Shown: positions 27,776 to 36,857, numbered from the stretch's first letter. The stretch: DNA of 64,000 bases from Ensifer sp. MPMI2T (GCF_004827385.1 NZ_SRXN01000002.1:186001-250000), one strand, 5' to 3'. The notes: a model not told the origin generated them from the sequence alone. Numbers and translations are program-made.

Positions 27776-28537
27776 TCATCGGCCGAGATAGTTTTCGATC
27801 ACCTTCGGATCGTTGCTGACGAAATCGATCGAGCCCTCCGCCAGAACCGAGCCCTCGGCAAGGCAGGTCACTTTGACGCCGAGATCGCGGATGAAGCCCA
27901 TGTCGTGCTCAACCACCACGACCGAGCGCGTCTTGGCGATTTCCTTGAGCAGCACGGCCGTCTCGGCCGTCTCCGCATCGGTCATGCCGGCCACCGGCTC
28001 ATCGACGAGCAGGAGCTCCGGCTCCTGCGCGAGCAGCATACCGATCTCCAGCCATTGTTTCTGGCCATGCGAGAGGTTGGCGGCAAGGTCGTCGCGGCGC
28101 GCCGCGAGCCGCACGGTCGCAAGAATCTCCTCGATGCGAGCTTTGTCCTCGACCATCAGGCGGTAGAACAGCGTCGCGAAGACGCCGCGGCTGCGGTTCA
28201 GCGCCAGCTCCAGATTGTCCCAGACGGTGTGATTTTCGAACACGGTCGGCTTCTGGAACTTCCGCCCGATACCGAGTTGGGCGATCTCCGCCTCGTCCTT
28301 GCGGGTCAGATCGATATCGCCCTTGAAGTAGACCTCGCCCTCGTCAGGCCGGGTCTTGCCGGTGATGATGTCCATCATCGTCGTCTTGCCGGCGCCGTTC
28401 GGACCGATGATCGCCCGCAATTCCCCCGGCTCAACGATGAAGGAAAGCGAATTCAACGCTTTGAAGCCGTCGAAGGAGACGGAGACGCCGTCGAGATAGA
28501 GCAGGCTCTTGGGTTTCTTCTCGTTCTTGTCATGCAT
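27776..28537 (-). CDS. urtD: Urea ABC transporter ATP-binding protein UrtD
   Basis: A 253-residue LivG-type ATPase. Walker A is GPNGAGKTTMMDIITGKTRPDEG, the signature LSHGQKQWLEIGMLLAQEPELLLVDEP is that of UrtD, and the GMTDAETAETAVLLKEI segment follows. Translation starts at ATG 28537, five bases from urtC. A longer open frame through urtC in this phase is a shadow extension. Confidence 0.93.
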   Translation of the reverse strand: MHDKNEKKPKSLLYLDGVSVSFDGFKALNSLSFIVEPGELRAIIGPNGAGKTTMMDIITGKTRPDEGEVYFKGDIDLTRKDEAEIAQLGIGRKFQKPTVFENHTVWDNLELALNRSRGVFATLFYRLMVEDKARIEEILATVRLAARRDDLAANLSHGQKQWLEIGMLLAQEPELLLVDEPVAGMTDAETAETAVLLKEIAKTRSVVVVEHDMGFIRDLGVKVTCLAEGSVLAEGSIDFVSNDPKVIENYLGR

Positions 28538-28542
28538 GGCAA

Positions 28543-29706
28543 TCACTCCGCTGCCATCGGTTCTGAAGCCCGCAGTCCTGCCCCTTTGTCGCTGACGGTC
28601 TCCGCGCGATAGGAGCGGCGCCGGGCGAGATAGTGCTGTGCCGTGCCGACGATGCCCTTCGGAAGCAACAGCGTGACGAGCACGAAGAGCCCGCCCAGCG
28701 CAAAGAGCCAGAATTCCGGGAAGGCGGCGGTGAAGATGCTCTTTCCGCCGTTGACGAGGATGGCGCCGATGATCGGGCCGATCAGCGTGCCGCGGCCGCC
28801 GACCGCCGTCCAGATGACGACTTCGATCGAATTGCCGGGCTCGAACTCGCCGGGGTTGATGATGCCGACCTGTGGCACATAGAGGGCGCCCGCGACGCCG
28901 GCCATCATCGCCGAGACGGTGAAGGCGAATAGCTTCATGTGCTCGACACGGTAGCCGAGGAAGCGGGTGCGGCTTTCCGCATCGCGCAGCGCCACCAGCA
29001 CCTTGCCGAACTTGGAGCGCACGATCCCCGAAGTGATGACGAGCGAGACGGCGAGCGCCAATGCGGAAGCCGCAAAGAGCGCGGCGCGCGTGCCGTCCGC
29101 CTGGATGTTGAAGCCGAGAATGTCCTTGAAGTCCGTGAGCCCGTTGTTGCCGCCGAAGCCCATGTCGTTGCGGAAGAAGGCAAGCAGCAGCGCATAGGTC
29201 ATCGCCTGGGTGATGATCGAAAGATAGACGCCGTTGACGCGCGAGCGGAAGGCGAACCAGCCGAAGACGAAGGCGATGAGCCCCGGCACCAGCACCACCA
29301 TCAGCGCGGCGAACCAGAACATGTCGAAGCCGTACCAGAACCACGGCAGTTCCTTCCAGTTGAGGAACACCATGAAGTCCGGCAGGAGCGGATTGCCGTA
29401 AGAACCGCGCGCGCCGATCTGGCGCATCAGATACATGCCCATGGCATAACCGCCGAGCGCGAAGAAGGCGGCGTGGCCGAGCGAGAGGATGCCGCAGAAG
29501 CCCCAGACGAGATCGAGCGCCAATGCCAAGAGCGCATAGGTCAGATATTTCCCGAAGAGCGAGACCAGATAGGTCGGCACGTGCAGCGGATGATCGGGCG
29601 CCGTCAGGAGATTGAGCACCGGAACGAGGACGGCGAGCGCCAGCAGGATCGCCACGGCGACGAGAATGGTGCGATCCAGCGATTTGATGAGGAACGAGGT
29701 GATCAT
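28543..29706 (-). CDS. urtC: Urea ABC transporter permease UrtC
   Basis: A 387-residue LivM-type permease with about ten hydrophobic helices. Typical segments are YALLALALDLVWGFCGILSLGHAAFFALGGYAMGMYLMRQIG and the cytoplasmic coupling region LVALRDAESRTRFLGYRVEHMKLFAF. The start overlaps the urtB stop by four bases (ATGA). Confidence 0.93.
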   Translation of the reverse strand: MITSFLIKSLDRTILVAVAILLALAVLVPVLNLLTAPDHPLHVPTYLVSLFGKYLTYALLALALDLVWGFCGILSLGHAAFFALGGYAMGMYLMRQIGARGSYGNPLLPDFMVFLNWKELPWFWYGFDMFWFAALMVVLVPGLIAFVFGWFAFRSRVNGVYLSIITQAMTYALLLAFFRNDMGFGGNNGLTDFKDILGFNIQADGTRAALFAASALALAVSLVITSGIVRSKFGKVLVALRDAESRTRFLGYRVEHMKLFAFTVSAMMAGVAGALYVPQVGIINPGEFEPGNSIEVVIWTAVGGRGTLIGPIIGAILVNGGKSIFTAAFPEFWLFALGGLFVLVTLLLPKGIVGTAQHYLARRRSYRAETVSDKGAGLRASEPMAAE

Positions 29707-31319
29707 GCTTCCACCGCCCGGCCCTTGAGTGCAAACAGCCCGCGCGGCCGTTTCTGGATGAAGAGAATGATCAGCACGAGCACGAGGATCTTGCCGAGCA
29801 CGGCGCCGGCATAGGGCTCGAGGAACTTATTGAGGATACCGAGCGAGAAGGCGCCGACGAGCGTGCCCCAGAGATTGCCGACGCCACCGAAGACCACGAC
29901 CATGAAGCTGTCGATGATGTAGCCTTGGCCGAGGTTCGGCGAGACGTTGTCGATCTGCGAGAGCGCCACGCCCGCCATGCCGGCGATGCCCGAACCGAGC
30001 GCGAAGGTCAGCGCATCGACCACGGGCGTGCGGATGCCCATGGAGGAGGCCATGCGCCGGTTCTGCGTGACCGCCCGCATCTGCAGGCCCATCGGAGTCT
30101 TCTTCAAGAGGAACAGCAGGCCGGCAAAGACGGTGAGCGCGAAGAGGATGATCCAGAGACGATTCCAGGTGATCGTCAATCCGCCGAGCTCGAAGGCGCC
30201 GGACATCCACGACGGATTGCCGACTTCGCGGTTAGTGGGCCCGAAGATCGAGCGCACCGCCTGCTGCAGGATCAGCGATATGCCCCAGGTGGCAAGCAGC
30301 GTCTCGAGCGGCCGGCCATAGAGGAAGCGGATGACGCCGCGCTCGATCGCCAGCCCGACGGCGCCGGTGACCAGGAAGGCGAGCGGCAGCGCGATCGCCA
30401 GCGACCAGTCGAAAAGCCCGGGAAAGGACGTGCGTACGATCTCCTGCACGAGAAAGGTCGTGTAGGCGCCGAGCATCACCATCTCGCCATGCGCCATGTT
30501 GATGATGCCCATGACGCCGAAGGTGATGGCAAGGCCGATTGCGGCGAGCAGCAGCACCGAGCCGAGCGATAGCCCGTACCAGACATTCTGGCCGGCCGCC
30601 CACAGGGCCTGGGTTTGTTCGATGCTCGCAAGCGCCGCCTCGATCTCCGGCTTCAGGGTCTCGTCGGCGGTGCCGAGCGCGGCCGACAGAATCGAAAGCG
30701 CCTCGCGGCCGCCGTTTTGCTTCAGCGTTTGCACCGCCTGCCGCTTCTCCTCGGGTGGCCGGTCGGAGGCGAGGACCGCCGTCGCGCGCGCCTGTTCCAG
30801 CAATGTGCGAATAGCCGCATCCTTCTCGGCGGCGAGCGCGTTTTCGATGGTCGGGAGCGCATCCGCGTTGGGAGACTGCAGGATGGACTGCGCGGCTTTG
30901 AAGCGTTGATTGCGATCGGGGCTCAGCAGCGTCAAGCCGCCGAGCGCGGCGCGCACGGAGCGGCGCACGCTGTTGTTGACCTTGATCTTCGAGAGTGCGC
31001 TCTTCGGCGCCTCGCCGACGCTCTCGCCGGAAAGCGGATCGGTCAGCGTTAGGTTCGCCCCGCTTTCGCGCGTAAGGAACACCTGGTCGTCCGCCTTGCG
31101 GACGTAAAGATTGCCGTCACTGAGCGCTTCGAGGATTGGCACGATCTTTGGGTCGCCGCTCTTTGCGAGCGCCGCGATATGTTCGTCCATGTTGGAAAGC
31201 TTCGCCGTACCGAGCGCGTTCACGAGGTCGCGCAACGGCTCCTCAGCGCTCAGCCCCGCGGCCGGGAATGCGGTGAAAAGGATCAGGGCCACAAGCACGG
31301 TTTGTAAGATGCGATACAT
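29703..31319 (-). CDS. urtB: Urea ABC transporter permease UrtB
   Basis: A 538-residue LivH-type permease. It has a cleavable signal (to about LSAEEP) and an extra 240-residue N-terminal helical-repeat region before the membrane domain, which is the normal UrtB architecture. The permease part starts near LSLGSVLLLAAIGLAITFGVMGIINMAHGEM. Start 31319 follows GAGGGG. A hairpin separates it from urtA. Confidence 0.93.
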   Translation of the reverse strand: MYRILQTVLVALILFTAFPAAGLSAEEPLRDLVNALGTAKLSNMDEHIAALAKSGDPKIVPILEALSDGNLYVRKADDQVFLTRESGANLTLTDPLSGESVGEAPKSALSKIKVNNSVRRSVRAALGGLTLLSPDRNQRFKAAQSILQSPNADALPTIENALAAEKDAAIRTLLEQARATAVLASDRPPEEKRQAVQTLKQNGGREALSILSAALGTADETLKPEIEAALASIEQTQALWAAGQNVWYGLSLGSVLLLAAIGLAITFGVMGIINMAHGEMVMLGAYTTFLVQEIVRTSFPGLFDWSLAIALPLAFLVTGAVGLAIERGVIRFLYGRPLETLLATWGISLILQQAVRSIFGPTNREVGNPSWMSGAFELGGLTITWNRLWIILFALTVFAGLLFLLKKTPMGLQMRAVTQNRRMASSMGIRTPVVDALTFALGSGIAGMAGVALSQIDNVSPNLGQGYIIDSFMVVVFGGVGNLWGTLVGAFSLGILNKFLEPYAGAVLGKILVLVLIILFIQKRPRGLFALKGRAVEA

Positions 31320-31373
31320 TCGCCCCTCGTACGGATTTCGCGTCAGTTCACGGTGCGGCAACGGTGAAAATGC

Positions 31374-31407
31374 CCCTCCGTCCGAATGGACGCTTTCGGA
31401 CGGAGGG
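31374..31407 (-). terminator. Hairpin between urtA and urtB
   Basis: CCCTCCGTCCGA and TCGGACGGAGGG form a perfect 12-bp stem with a ten-base loop. Such hairpins after binding-protein genes often attenuate transcription or protect the upstream mRNA end; only a weak T-run follows on the minus strand. Confidence 0.65.
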
Positions 31408-31494
31408 TATTTCGGTCTATCCGTTCGTCATGAAACGAGATTGTCGAAGAAGGCCGATATGGTCCTTTCCGAGAACAAGTTCTTCGTCATGAAA

Positions 31495-32787
31495 TCAGGA
31501 GCCTTTGCCGCCGCATTTGCCAGTGGCGATGTTGAAGTTGCCGCAGGACATCGGCGCCCGCCAATCGGCGATTAGATCCTTCGAATCCGGCAGGTAGTCC
31601 GACCACTCGTCGCCGACGACGAGGCCGGGGGTTTCCCAGACCGTCTCGAACTGGCCGTCCGCCTGGATTTCACCGATTAGCACCGGCTTGGTGATGTGAT
31701 GGTTCGGCATCATCGTGGAATAGCCGCCGGAAAGGTTCGGCACGGAAATGCCGACCATCGCATCGAGCACGGCGTCGGTGTCGGTGGTGCCGGCCTTTTC
31801 GACCGCCTTCAGCCACATGTTGAAGCCGATATAGTGGGCTTCCATCGGGTCGTTGGTCACCCGCTTGTCGTTCTTGGTATAGGCCTTCCAGGTCTTGATG
31901 AATTCGGCATTGGCCGGATTGTCGACCGACTGGAAATAGTTCCAGGCGGCAAGGTGGCCGACGAGCGGACCGGTATCGAGACCGGCCAATTCTTCTTCAC
32001 CGACCGAGAAGGCGACGACCGGGATATCCTCGGCCTTGATGCCCTGGTTGGCGAGTTCCTTGTAGAAGGGCACGTTGGCGTCGCCATTGATCGTCGAGAC
32101 GACGGCGGTCTTCTTGCCGGCCGAGCCGAACTTCTTGATGTCGGAAACGATCGTCTGCCAGTCGGAATGGCCGAAGGGCGTGTAGTTGATCATGATGTCC
32201 TCAGGCTTCACGCCCTTGGAGATTAGATAAGCTTCGAGGATCTTGTTGGTTGTCCGCGGATAGACATAGTCCGTGCCGGCGAGCACCCAGCGCTCCACCT
32301 CTTCGTTCTCCATTAGATAATCGACGGCCGGGACCGCCTGCTGGTTCGGCGCGGCACCGGTGTAGAAGACATTGCGCTGGCTTTCCTCGCCCTCGTACTG
32401 GACCGGATAGAAGAGGATCGAGTTCAGCTCCTCGAAGACCGGCAGCACCGATTTGCGCGAGACGGAAGTCCAGCAACCGAAGACGGCCGAAACCTTGTCG
32501 ACGGAAATGAGTTCGCGCGCCTTTTCGGCAAAGAGCGGCCAATCAGAGGCCGGATCGACGACGACGGCCTCCAGCTTCTTGCCGAGCAGCCCGCCCTTCT
32601 TGTTCTGCTCGTCGATCAGCATCAGCATGGCGTCTTTCAGCGTCGTTTCGGAGATCGCCATGGTGCCGGAAAGCGAATGAAGAATGCCGACCTTGATCGT
32701 GTCCTCGGCGGCGAAGGCGCCGTTGAACGCGGTCGTCGAAAGGGCGGCAGCGAGGAATGCGCCGCTAACGCGTGCCCTGATAGTCAT
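31495..32787 (-). CDS. urtA: Urea ABC transporter substrate-binding protein UrtA
   Basis: A 430-residue periplasmic binding protein. The signal peptide ends near GAFAAED. UrtA-specific stretches include VGILHSLSGTMAISETTLKDAMLMLIDEQN, FGCWTSVSRKSVLPVFEELN and FYPVQYEGEE, and the C-terminus ends in a Cys-containing tail (SCGNFNIATGKCGGKGS). Start 32787 follows GAGGGG. It leads the urtABCDE operon. Regulation is likely by nitrogen status, but I found no clear sigma-54 site here. Confidence 0.94.
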   Translation of the reverse strand: MTIRARVSGAFLAAALSTTAFNGAFAAEDTIKVGILHSLSGTMAISETTLKDAMLMLIDEQNKKGGLLGKKLEAVVVDPASDWPLFAEKARELISVDKVSAVFGCWTSVSRKSVLPVFEELNSILFYPVQYEGEESQRNVFYTGAAPNQQAVPAVDYLMENEEVERWVLAGTDYVYPRTTNKILEAYLISKGVKPEDIMINYTPFGHSDWQTIVSDIKKFGSAGKKTAVVSTINGDANVPFYKELANQGIKAEDIPVVAFSVGEEELAGLDTGPLVGHLAAWNYFQSVDNPANAEFIKTWKAYTKNDKRVTNDPMEAHYIGFNMWLKAVEKAGTTDTDAVLDAMVGISVPNLSGGYSTMMPNHHITKPVLIGEIQADGQFETVWETPGLVVGDEWSDYLPDSKDLIADWRAPMSCGNFNIATGKCGGKGS

Positions 32788-32809
32788 CGGATTGAACCCC
32801 TCTAGTTCT

Positions 32810-32930
32810 GGTCGCCGCAACGGGGCGGTGATTGTTCTTGGCCGTTGCTTCACCGATCATCCGACGTTCGCGCTGCCCTGCACATACGTCATTCTACGTA
32901 GGTGACGGGGGGAAGAAGGAAGTTCTCACG
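32810..32930 (-). repeat. Second dispersed repeat family, copy A
   Basis: A stretch of about 120 bases beginning GGTCGCCGCAACGGGGCGG and including CATTCTACGTAGG. It matches the element at 35698-35808 over most of its length. The conserved end points at urtA, stopping 23 bases before its start codon; the rest of the gap to 33208 holds a RIME copy. Confidence 0.8.
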
Positions 32931-33030
32931 CCAATCGGGACGCGTCGTTCGCGATCTCACACGAGGCCTCTTTGGCTGGCGGCCTGCAAGGAACGCGCGC
33001 CGATCGGAAGATCACTTCGCCGTGAGGCCA

Positions 33031-33136
33031 ACTGCGCCGCGCGTCTTTTGAGACGCGCGAAGAACGCTGTAACGCTTTGAATCGCTGCATGTTTTCACCC
33101 CTTAAATCGGTAAGTATTTAAGGAAACCTGCAGTAG
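33031..33136 (+). repeat. RIME-type repeat, complete copy
   Basis: Forward copy with ACTGCGCCGCGCGTCTTTTG, GAACGCTGTAACGCTTTGAATC, CTGCATGTTTTC and a slightly decayed second palindrome (CTTAAATCGG / TATTTAAGG) ending CCTGCAGTAG. It lies before the sorbosone dehydrogenase gene. Confidence 0.88.
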
Positions 33137-33208
33137 GCGCCGGCTTGAAACGAGAAGAAGCCGCTCCAATTCCCTCAAGCAAGTTCAGCTTGCATTGGGA
33201 GGGCGCCG

Positions 33209-34207
33209 ATGGACGTCTTTTCCTCAAAAGTTCTCTCCGCTCGAATGGGTTTTCTCGCGTTGGCGGCGATCGCCTCCGGCGTGGCCCTCGGCCCGGCGCG
33301 GGCCGACTTGCTCGCCCGCGTTCCCGCCGCGCGCGAAATGGCTGTCTGCGGCGACATCGTGTTCGTCGGAACCAAAGGTTCCTCGGTCTATGCCGTGCGG
33401 TTGTCCGGCGGCGGCGCCCGGCGGGCCGCCTCGGGGTTCTCCGCTGCGAACGGAGTCGCATGCTCTGGCGGTCGTCTGTTCGTCGCGTCGAGGGACAGCG
33501 TCACCGCGTTCGACATCGGGCGCGGCGGCGCTCTGAGCGGCAGGCGCGATATTCGCCGGGACCTGCCGAATTCGGGGGGCCATAGTTATCGCTATATCGC
33601 CGTCGGCCCCGATTCCCGGCTCTATGTCTCGTTCGGATCGCCTTGCAACATTTGTCGGCCGCGCGGGCTGCAAGGCACGATCGTCAGCATGAACCAGGAT
33701 GGGTCCGATCTTCGCCGGGTCGCCTGGGGCGTGCGCAACTCGGTCGGCTTCGACTGGCGCGGCGGCACCATGTACTTTACCGACAACGGCGCCGACGGAA
33801 TGGGCGACGATATCCCGCCGGACGAGCTCAACGCGCTTCGGCCGGGCGGCTTTTACGGCTTTCCCTATTTTGGAGGCCAGACGCGGCTCGAAGGGTTTGA
33901 GGACGCGTCGCCGCCCGAGCGGCAGATTCCGCCCGTCCTCGACTTTCAGGCGCATGTCGCGGCCCTCGGCATCCATTTCTTCCGCAGCCTCGGCGGCGAC
34001 GCTCTGGTGGCCCAGCACGGCAGTTGGGACAGGTCGGTTCCAGTCGGGTATCAGGTGGTGCGCGTACGTTTCCGGGGCGGCCGACCGGTTTCGGCGACGA
34101 CTTTCCTAAGAGACGTCGGCCGGCCGGTGGACGTCAAGGAAGCGCCCGACGGTTCGATCCTCGTTTCAGACGATGCCGGAGGCGCGGTTTACATCTTCAG
34201 GCGATGA
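33209..34207 (+). CDS. Sorbosone dehydrogenase-like PQQ beta-propeller protein
   Basis: A 332-residue exported protein. The signal peptide (to about ARADL) follows ribosome site GGGAGGG. The fold is the six-bladed glucose/sorbosone dehydrogenase propeller, recognised by YIAVGPDSRLYVSFGSPCNIC, the VRNSVGFDW blade and YFTDNGADGMGDDIPPDELN. PQQ-dependent aldose or sorbosone oxidation is the family activity, but bound cofactor cannot be confirmed and no pqq genes are present. It converges on the DNA ligase gene. Confidence 0.85.
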   Translation: MDVFSSKVLSARMGFLALAAIASGVALGPARADLLARVPAAREMAVCGDIVFVGTKGSSVYAVRLSGGGARRAASGFSAANGVACSGGRLFVASRDSVTAFDIGRGGALSGRRDIRRDLPNSGGHSYRYIAVGPDSRLYVSFGSPCNICRPRGLQGTIVSMNQDGSDLRRVAWGVRNSVGFDWRGGTMYFTDNGADGMGDDIPPDELNALRPGGFYGFPYFGGQTRLEGFEDASPPERQIPPVLDFQAHVAALGIHFFRSLGGDALVAQHGSWDRSVPVGYQVVRVRFRGGRPVSATTFLRDVGRPVDVKEAPDGSILVSDDAGGAVYIFRR

Positions 34208-34301
34208 CACCGGAGCCGTCCGCCATAATCCCCAGACCGTCCCCACGGCGACCGAGAAGGCCCGACCCAGTTTCCGAGACGACAGCGGCGCTTCCCCGCC
34301 C

Positions 34302-35396
34302 TCACCGCGGGAGGATCTGTTCATAGGTGCACTGGCGCGGATCCTTGTCCGGCCTCCAACGCATCAACTTTGTGCCGTGACGAAAGCGCCGGTTGCTGAC
34401 GTGATCAAACCTTACCTCGACAACGAGTTCCGGACGGACCGGCTCCCATTCGCCGCTACGTTCGCTGCTCCAACGGCTGGGGCCGCCGGGAGCCTTGCCG
34501 GTAAAGCCCGGTGGTTCGCGCAAGGCCTCGAGTCGGCGCGTCAGCGCTGGCCGCTCCTTGTCGGAGATCGTCGCGGTGAAGCCGACATGGTTCAGCGTTC
34601 CATCTGCATCGTACAGGCCGAGCAAGAGCGAGCCGATCTCCGCCCTGCCGCTTTCGTACCGGAAGCCGCCGACGACGCAATCGGCCGTCTTCAGGCGTTT
34701 GACCTTCACCATTGCCCGCTCTCCGCATTCGTAAGGGCCGTCGCGGTTTTTTGCGACGACGCCATCGGTGGCGTCTGCTTGCCACCCGGTGAGCCAGCGC
34801 TCGGCTTCCTGCCTGTCAAGCGTGAACGGCGAAAGCTCCAGCTTGTCCGTAATGGCGTTCTCCCTGGCGAAGGCTTCGAGCGCAGCTCGCCGGACAGCGA
34901 ATGGCTCACCAGTGAGGATTGCGCCGTCTGTGCCGACCAGCACGTCGAAGAGGATGAGCTTGGCGGGCGTCTCCTCCGAGAGTTTCCGAACGCGGCTCGC
35001 CGCCGGATGCAGACGCATCTGCAGCGCATCGAAGGAAAGCCGTCCATCGACCTCGATTACCAGTTCGCCGTCGACCACGAATTGTGCGGCGCCCAGTTGC
35101 CGCAGCACGGTGACGACCTCCGGGAAGAAGCGCGCGAGCGGCTTGCCGGATTTCGCGCGGAGATCGACCTCTTCGCCGGACTTGAAGGCAAGGCAGCGGA
35201 AACCATCCCACTTCGGCTCGTACTGCCATTTACCATCAGCAGGAAGTTCCGGGGCCGAGCGCGCCTCCATCGGCGCGGTGCTGACGGGCAGCACGAAGCC
35301 GCCAGCAGTTAAGACTTCGTCGGTGGCTCCTCCCTTTCGGGTCAGCCGCGGTGCGTTGGCCCGCTTCGTTGGTCTTTCACGCGTGCGCAGAGCCAT
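34302..35396 (-). CDS. ATP-dependent DNA ligase (LigC/LigD ligase-type)
   Basis: A 364-residue DNA ligase. The adenylated lysine is in motif I YEPKWDGFRCL, motif III is LILFDVL, motif IV DGVVAKN and motif V AMVKVKRLKTADCVVGG; a C-terminal OB domain begins near EIGSLLLGLYD and ends WRPDKDPRQCTYEQI. It lacks the polymerase and phosphoesterase domains of full LigD, and no ku gene is adjacent. It may act in stationary-phase break repair. Start at ATG 35396. A small gene lies 14 bases upstream on the same strand. Confidence 0.92.
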   Translation of the reverse strand: MALRTRERPTKRANAPRLTRKGGATDEVLTAGGFVLPVSTAPMEARSAPELPADGKWQYEPKWDGFRCLAFKSGEEVDLRAKSGKPLARFFPEVVTVLRQLGAAQFVVDGELVIEVDGRLSFDALQMRLHPAASRVRKLSEETPAKLILFDVLVGTDGAILTGEPFAVRRAALEAFARENAITDKLELSPFTLDRQEAERWLTGWQADATDGVVAKNRDGPYECGERAMVKVKRLKTADCVVGGFRYESGRAEIGSLLLGLYDADGTLNHVGFTATISDKERPALTRRLEALREPPGFTGKAPGGPSRWSSERSGEWEPVRPELVVEVRFDHVSNRRFRHGTKLMRWRPDKDPRQCTYEQILPR

Positions 35397-35409
35397 CGTG
35401 CACCCCCCG

Positions 35410-35607
35410 CTAGTTCCTGACGGAGTGTTCCTTCGCCGAACCCCGAAGCTTGCCAAGCTCTTTGAGGAAGGCCGCCACTGGGAGGAGCGGTGAGTTGCTC
35501 GTTTTCTGGTAGAGAGATTCCGCGGATGCCTGGCTTGCCGCAACGGGCGTCATGGTCTGGAATGGTGGCCAGGTTTCGTTGTGTGGCTTGGCGGCTTTCT
35601 TGGCCAC
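35410..35607 (-). CDS. Small uncharacterised protein upstream of ligase
   Basis: A 65-residue frame beginning at GTG 35607 after a good AAAGGAG. The sequence starts VAKKAAKPHNETW and ends FLKELGKLRGSAKEHSVRN. It ends 14 bases before the DNA ligase start, so the two are probably co-transcribed. No family recognised; low complexity in the middle. A slightly longer ATG frame to 35634 lacks a ribosome site. Confidence 0.5.
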   Translation of the reverse strand: MAKKAAKPHNETWPPFQTMTPVAASQASAESLYQKTSNSPLLPVAAFLKELGKLRGSAKEHSVRN

Positions 35608-35697
35608 GGAAGCACTCCTTTGATCGAGTACCAACGGGCACGAAACCTCAGCCCACAGAGGTTAGTTCCACATGCCGACCAAAAAACGAGCTGCCTC

Positions 35698-35808
35698 GGT
35701 CGCCGCAACGGGGCGGTGATTATTCGTGGCCGTCGCTCCACCGGTCATCATCTGATGTTTTTCGCTGCGCATTCTGCGTAGGCGGCGGGAGGAAGCAGCG
35801 ATCACGAG
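35698..35808 (-). repeat. Second dispersed repeat family, copy B
   Basis: Matches 32810-32930: GGTCGCCGCAACGGGGCGG, GTGATTATTCGTGGCCGTC and CATTCTGCGTAGGCGGCGGG. It lies about 90 bases upstream of the small protein gene, in the same orientation relative to the downstream minus-strand gene as copy A to urtA. The rest of the gap 35608-35960 holds only the likely promoters. Confidence 0.8.
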
Positions 35809-35960
35809 CGCGCCGGAGTTGACGCGATGCGCAGAAAATGGCGCAAGGGCGATCAACGGCAAATCAGACATGTCCGTCTGGCCGCAGCATGATTTTTTCG
35901 GTTATTGGAATTCCGTGAGCGCTGGCCGGGCTATTGCACCTGAACACAAGGAAAAAACTG

Positions 35961-36395
35961 ATGAAAGCACGAATCAAATGGGTTGAAGAGCGAACGTTTG
36001 TCGGCGAGTCCGGGAGCGGTCACAAACTCGTATTCGGAACGGCCTCCGGCCCCGAGGGGCGAACGCCCGGGCCGAGCCCGATGGAACTGGTGCTGATCGG
36101 GGCCGGCGGCTGCTCGGCCTACGACGTCGTTCACATCCTGGAAAAGGGCCGCGAGGCGGTCGAGGACTGCACCGTCGAGCTCGATGCGGAGCGAGCCGAA
36201 ACAGACCCGAGGGTCTTTACCCGCATCCACATGCACTTCGTGGTCAAGGGGCGCGGCATAGCCCCAAAGAAGGTCGAGCGGGCAGTGGCTCTGTCCCTGG
36301 AAAAATACTGCTCGGCATCGGCGATGCTGGCGAAGACCGCCACCATTACCCATGACTTCACCGTCATCGACACTGCCGTGGCGAGTGCGAGCTAA
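35961..36395 (+). CDS. OsmC-family peroxiredoxin-like protein
   Basis: A 144-residue OsmC/Ohr-fold protein, which reduces organic hydroperoxides through two cysteines. The peroxidatic Cys is in GAGGCSAYDVVHILEKG and the resolving Cys in YCSASAMLAKTA. The start 35961 follows AAGGA; the open frame begins a little earlier at 35934. It resembles the YhfA-type OsmC subgroup, whose physiological substrate is unclear. It converges on ridA. Confidence 0.88.
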   Translation: MKARIKWVEERTFVGESGSGHKLVFGTASGPEGRTPGPSPMELVLIGAGGCSAYDVVHILEKGREAVEDCTVELDAERAETDPRVFTRIHMHFVVKGRGIAPKKVERAVALSLEKYCSASAMLAKTATITHDFTVIDTAVASAS

Positions 36396-36458
36396 TCACC
36401 GATTGCATCACTGGATGCCGGAGCACCTTGCAACCGGAAGCGCTCCGGCCGACCAGAC

Positions 36459-36857
36459 CTAAGCGTTTTCGGGAATGCGCGCGATGACCTTGATCTCGAA
36501 ATCGAACCCCGCCAGCCAGTTCACGCCGATTGCGGTCCAGTTCGGGTACGGCGATTTGTCAAATATGTGATTCTTGACCGCCATGATTGTCTCGAACTGG
36601 TTCTCGGGATCCGTATGGAACGTCGTCACGTCGACGATATCGTCGAAAGTGCAGCCTGCCGCGTCCAATGTTGCCCGCAGGTTTTCGAAGGCCAATTCTA
36701 CCTGACGCTTGAAGTCAGGCTCGGGACTTCCATCGGCGCGGCTACCGACTTGCCCCGAAACAAAAAGAAGGTCACGAGAGCGGATCGCAGCCGAATAGCC
36801 GTGGGCTTGGTAGAGTGCATGCCGATTGGCCGGGAATACTGCGTTGCGCTGTGTCAT
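36459..36857 (-). CDS. RidA-family protein (YjgF/YER057c)
   Basis: A 132-residue RidA-family member. RidA deaminates reactive enamines/imines made by PLP enzymes. Visible family segments are RDLLFVSGQVG, VELAFENLRATLDAAGCTFDDIVDVTTF and WTAIGVNWLAGFDFEIKVIARIP. The catalytic Arg of housekeeping RidA (usually R-x-A-V near residue 105) is replaced here by the WTAIGVNWLAG stretch, so it may be a RidA subfamily with other activity. Divergent from the TetR gene across a triple operator. Confidence 0.82.
   Translation of the reverse strand: MTQRNAVFPANRHALYQAHGYSAAIRSRDLLFVSGQVGSRADGSPEPDFKRQVELAFENLRATLDAAGCTFDDIVDVTTFHTDPENQFETIMAVKNHIFDKSPYPNWTAIGVNWLAGFDFEIKVIARIPENA

Noticed and set aside
28538-29734. 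A long open frame in phase with urtD that runs through urtC
   Set aside because: It is in the shadow phase of the clear UrtC permease and has an Arg/His-rich, non-membrane composition; urtD starts at 28537.
32960-33010. A possible sigma-54 promoter for urtA on the minus strand
   Set aside because: The GG and GC blocks are 12 bases apart rather than 10, and the -24 element is weak.
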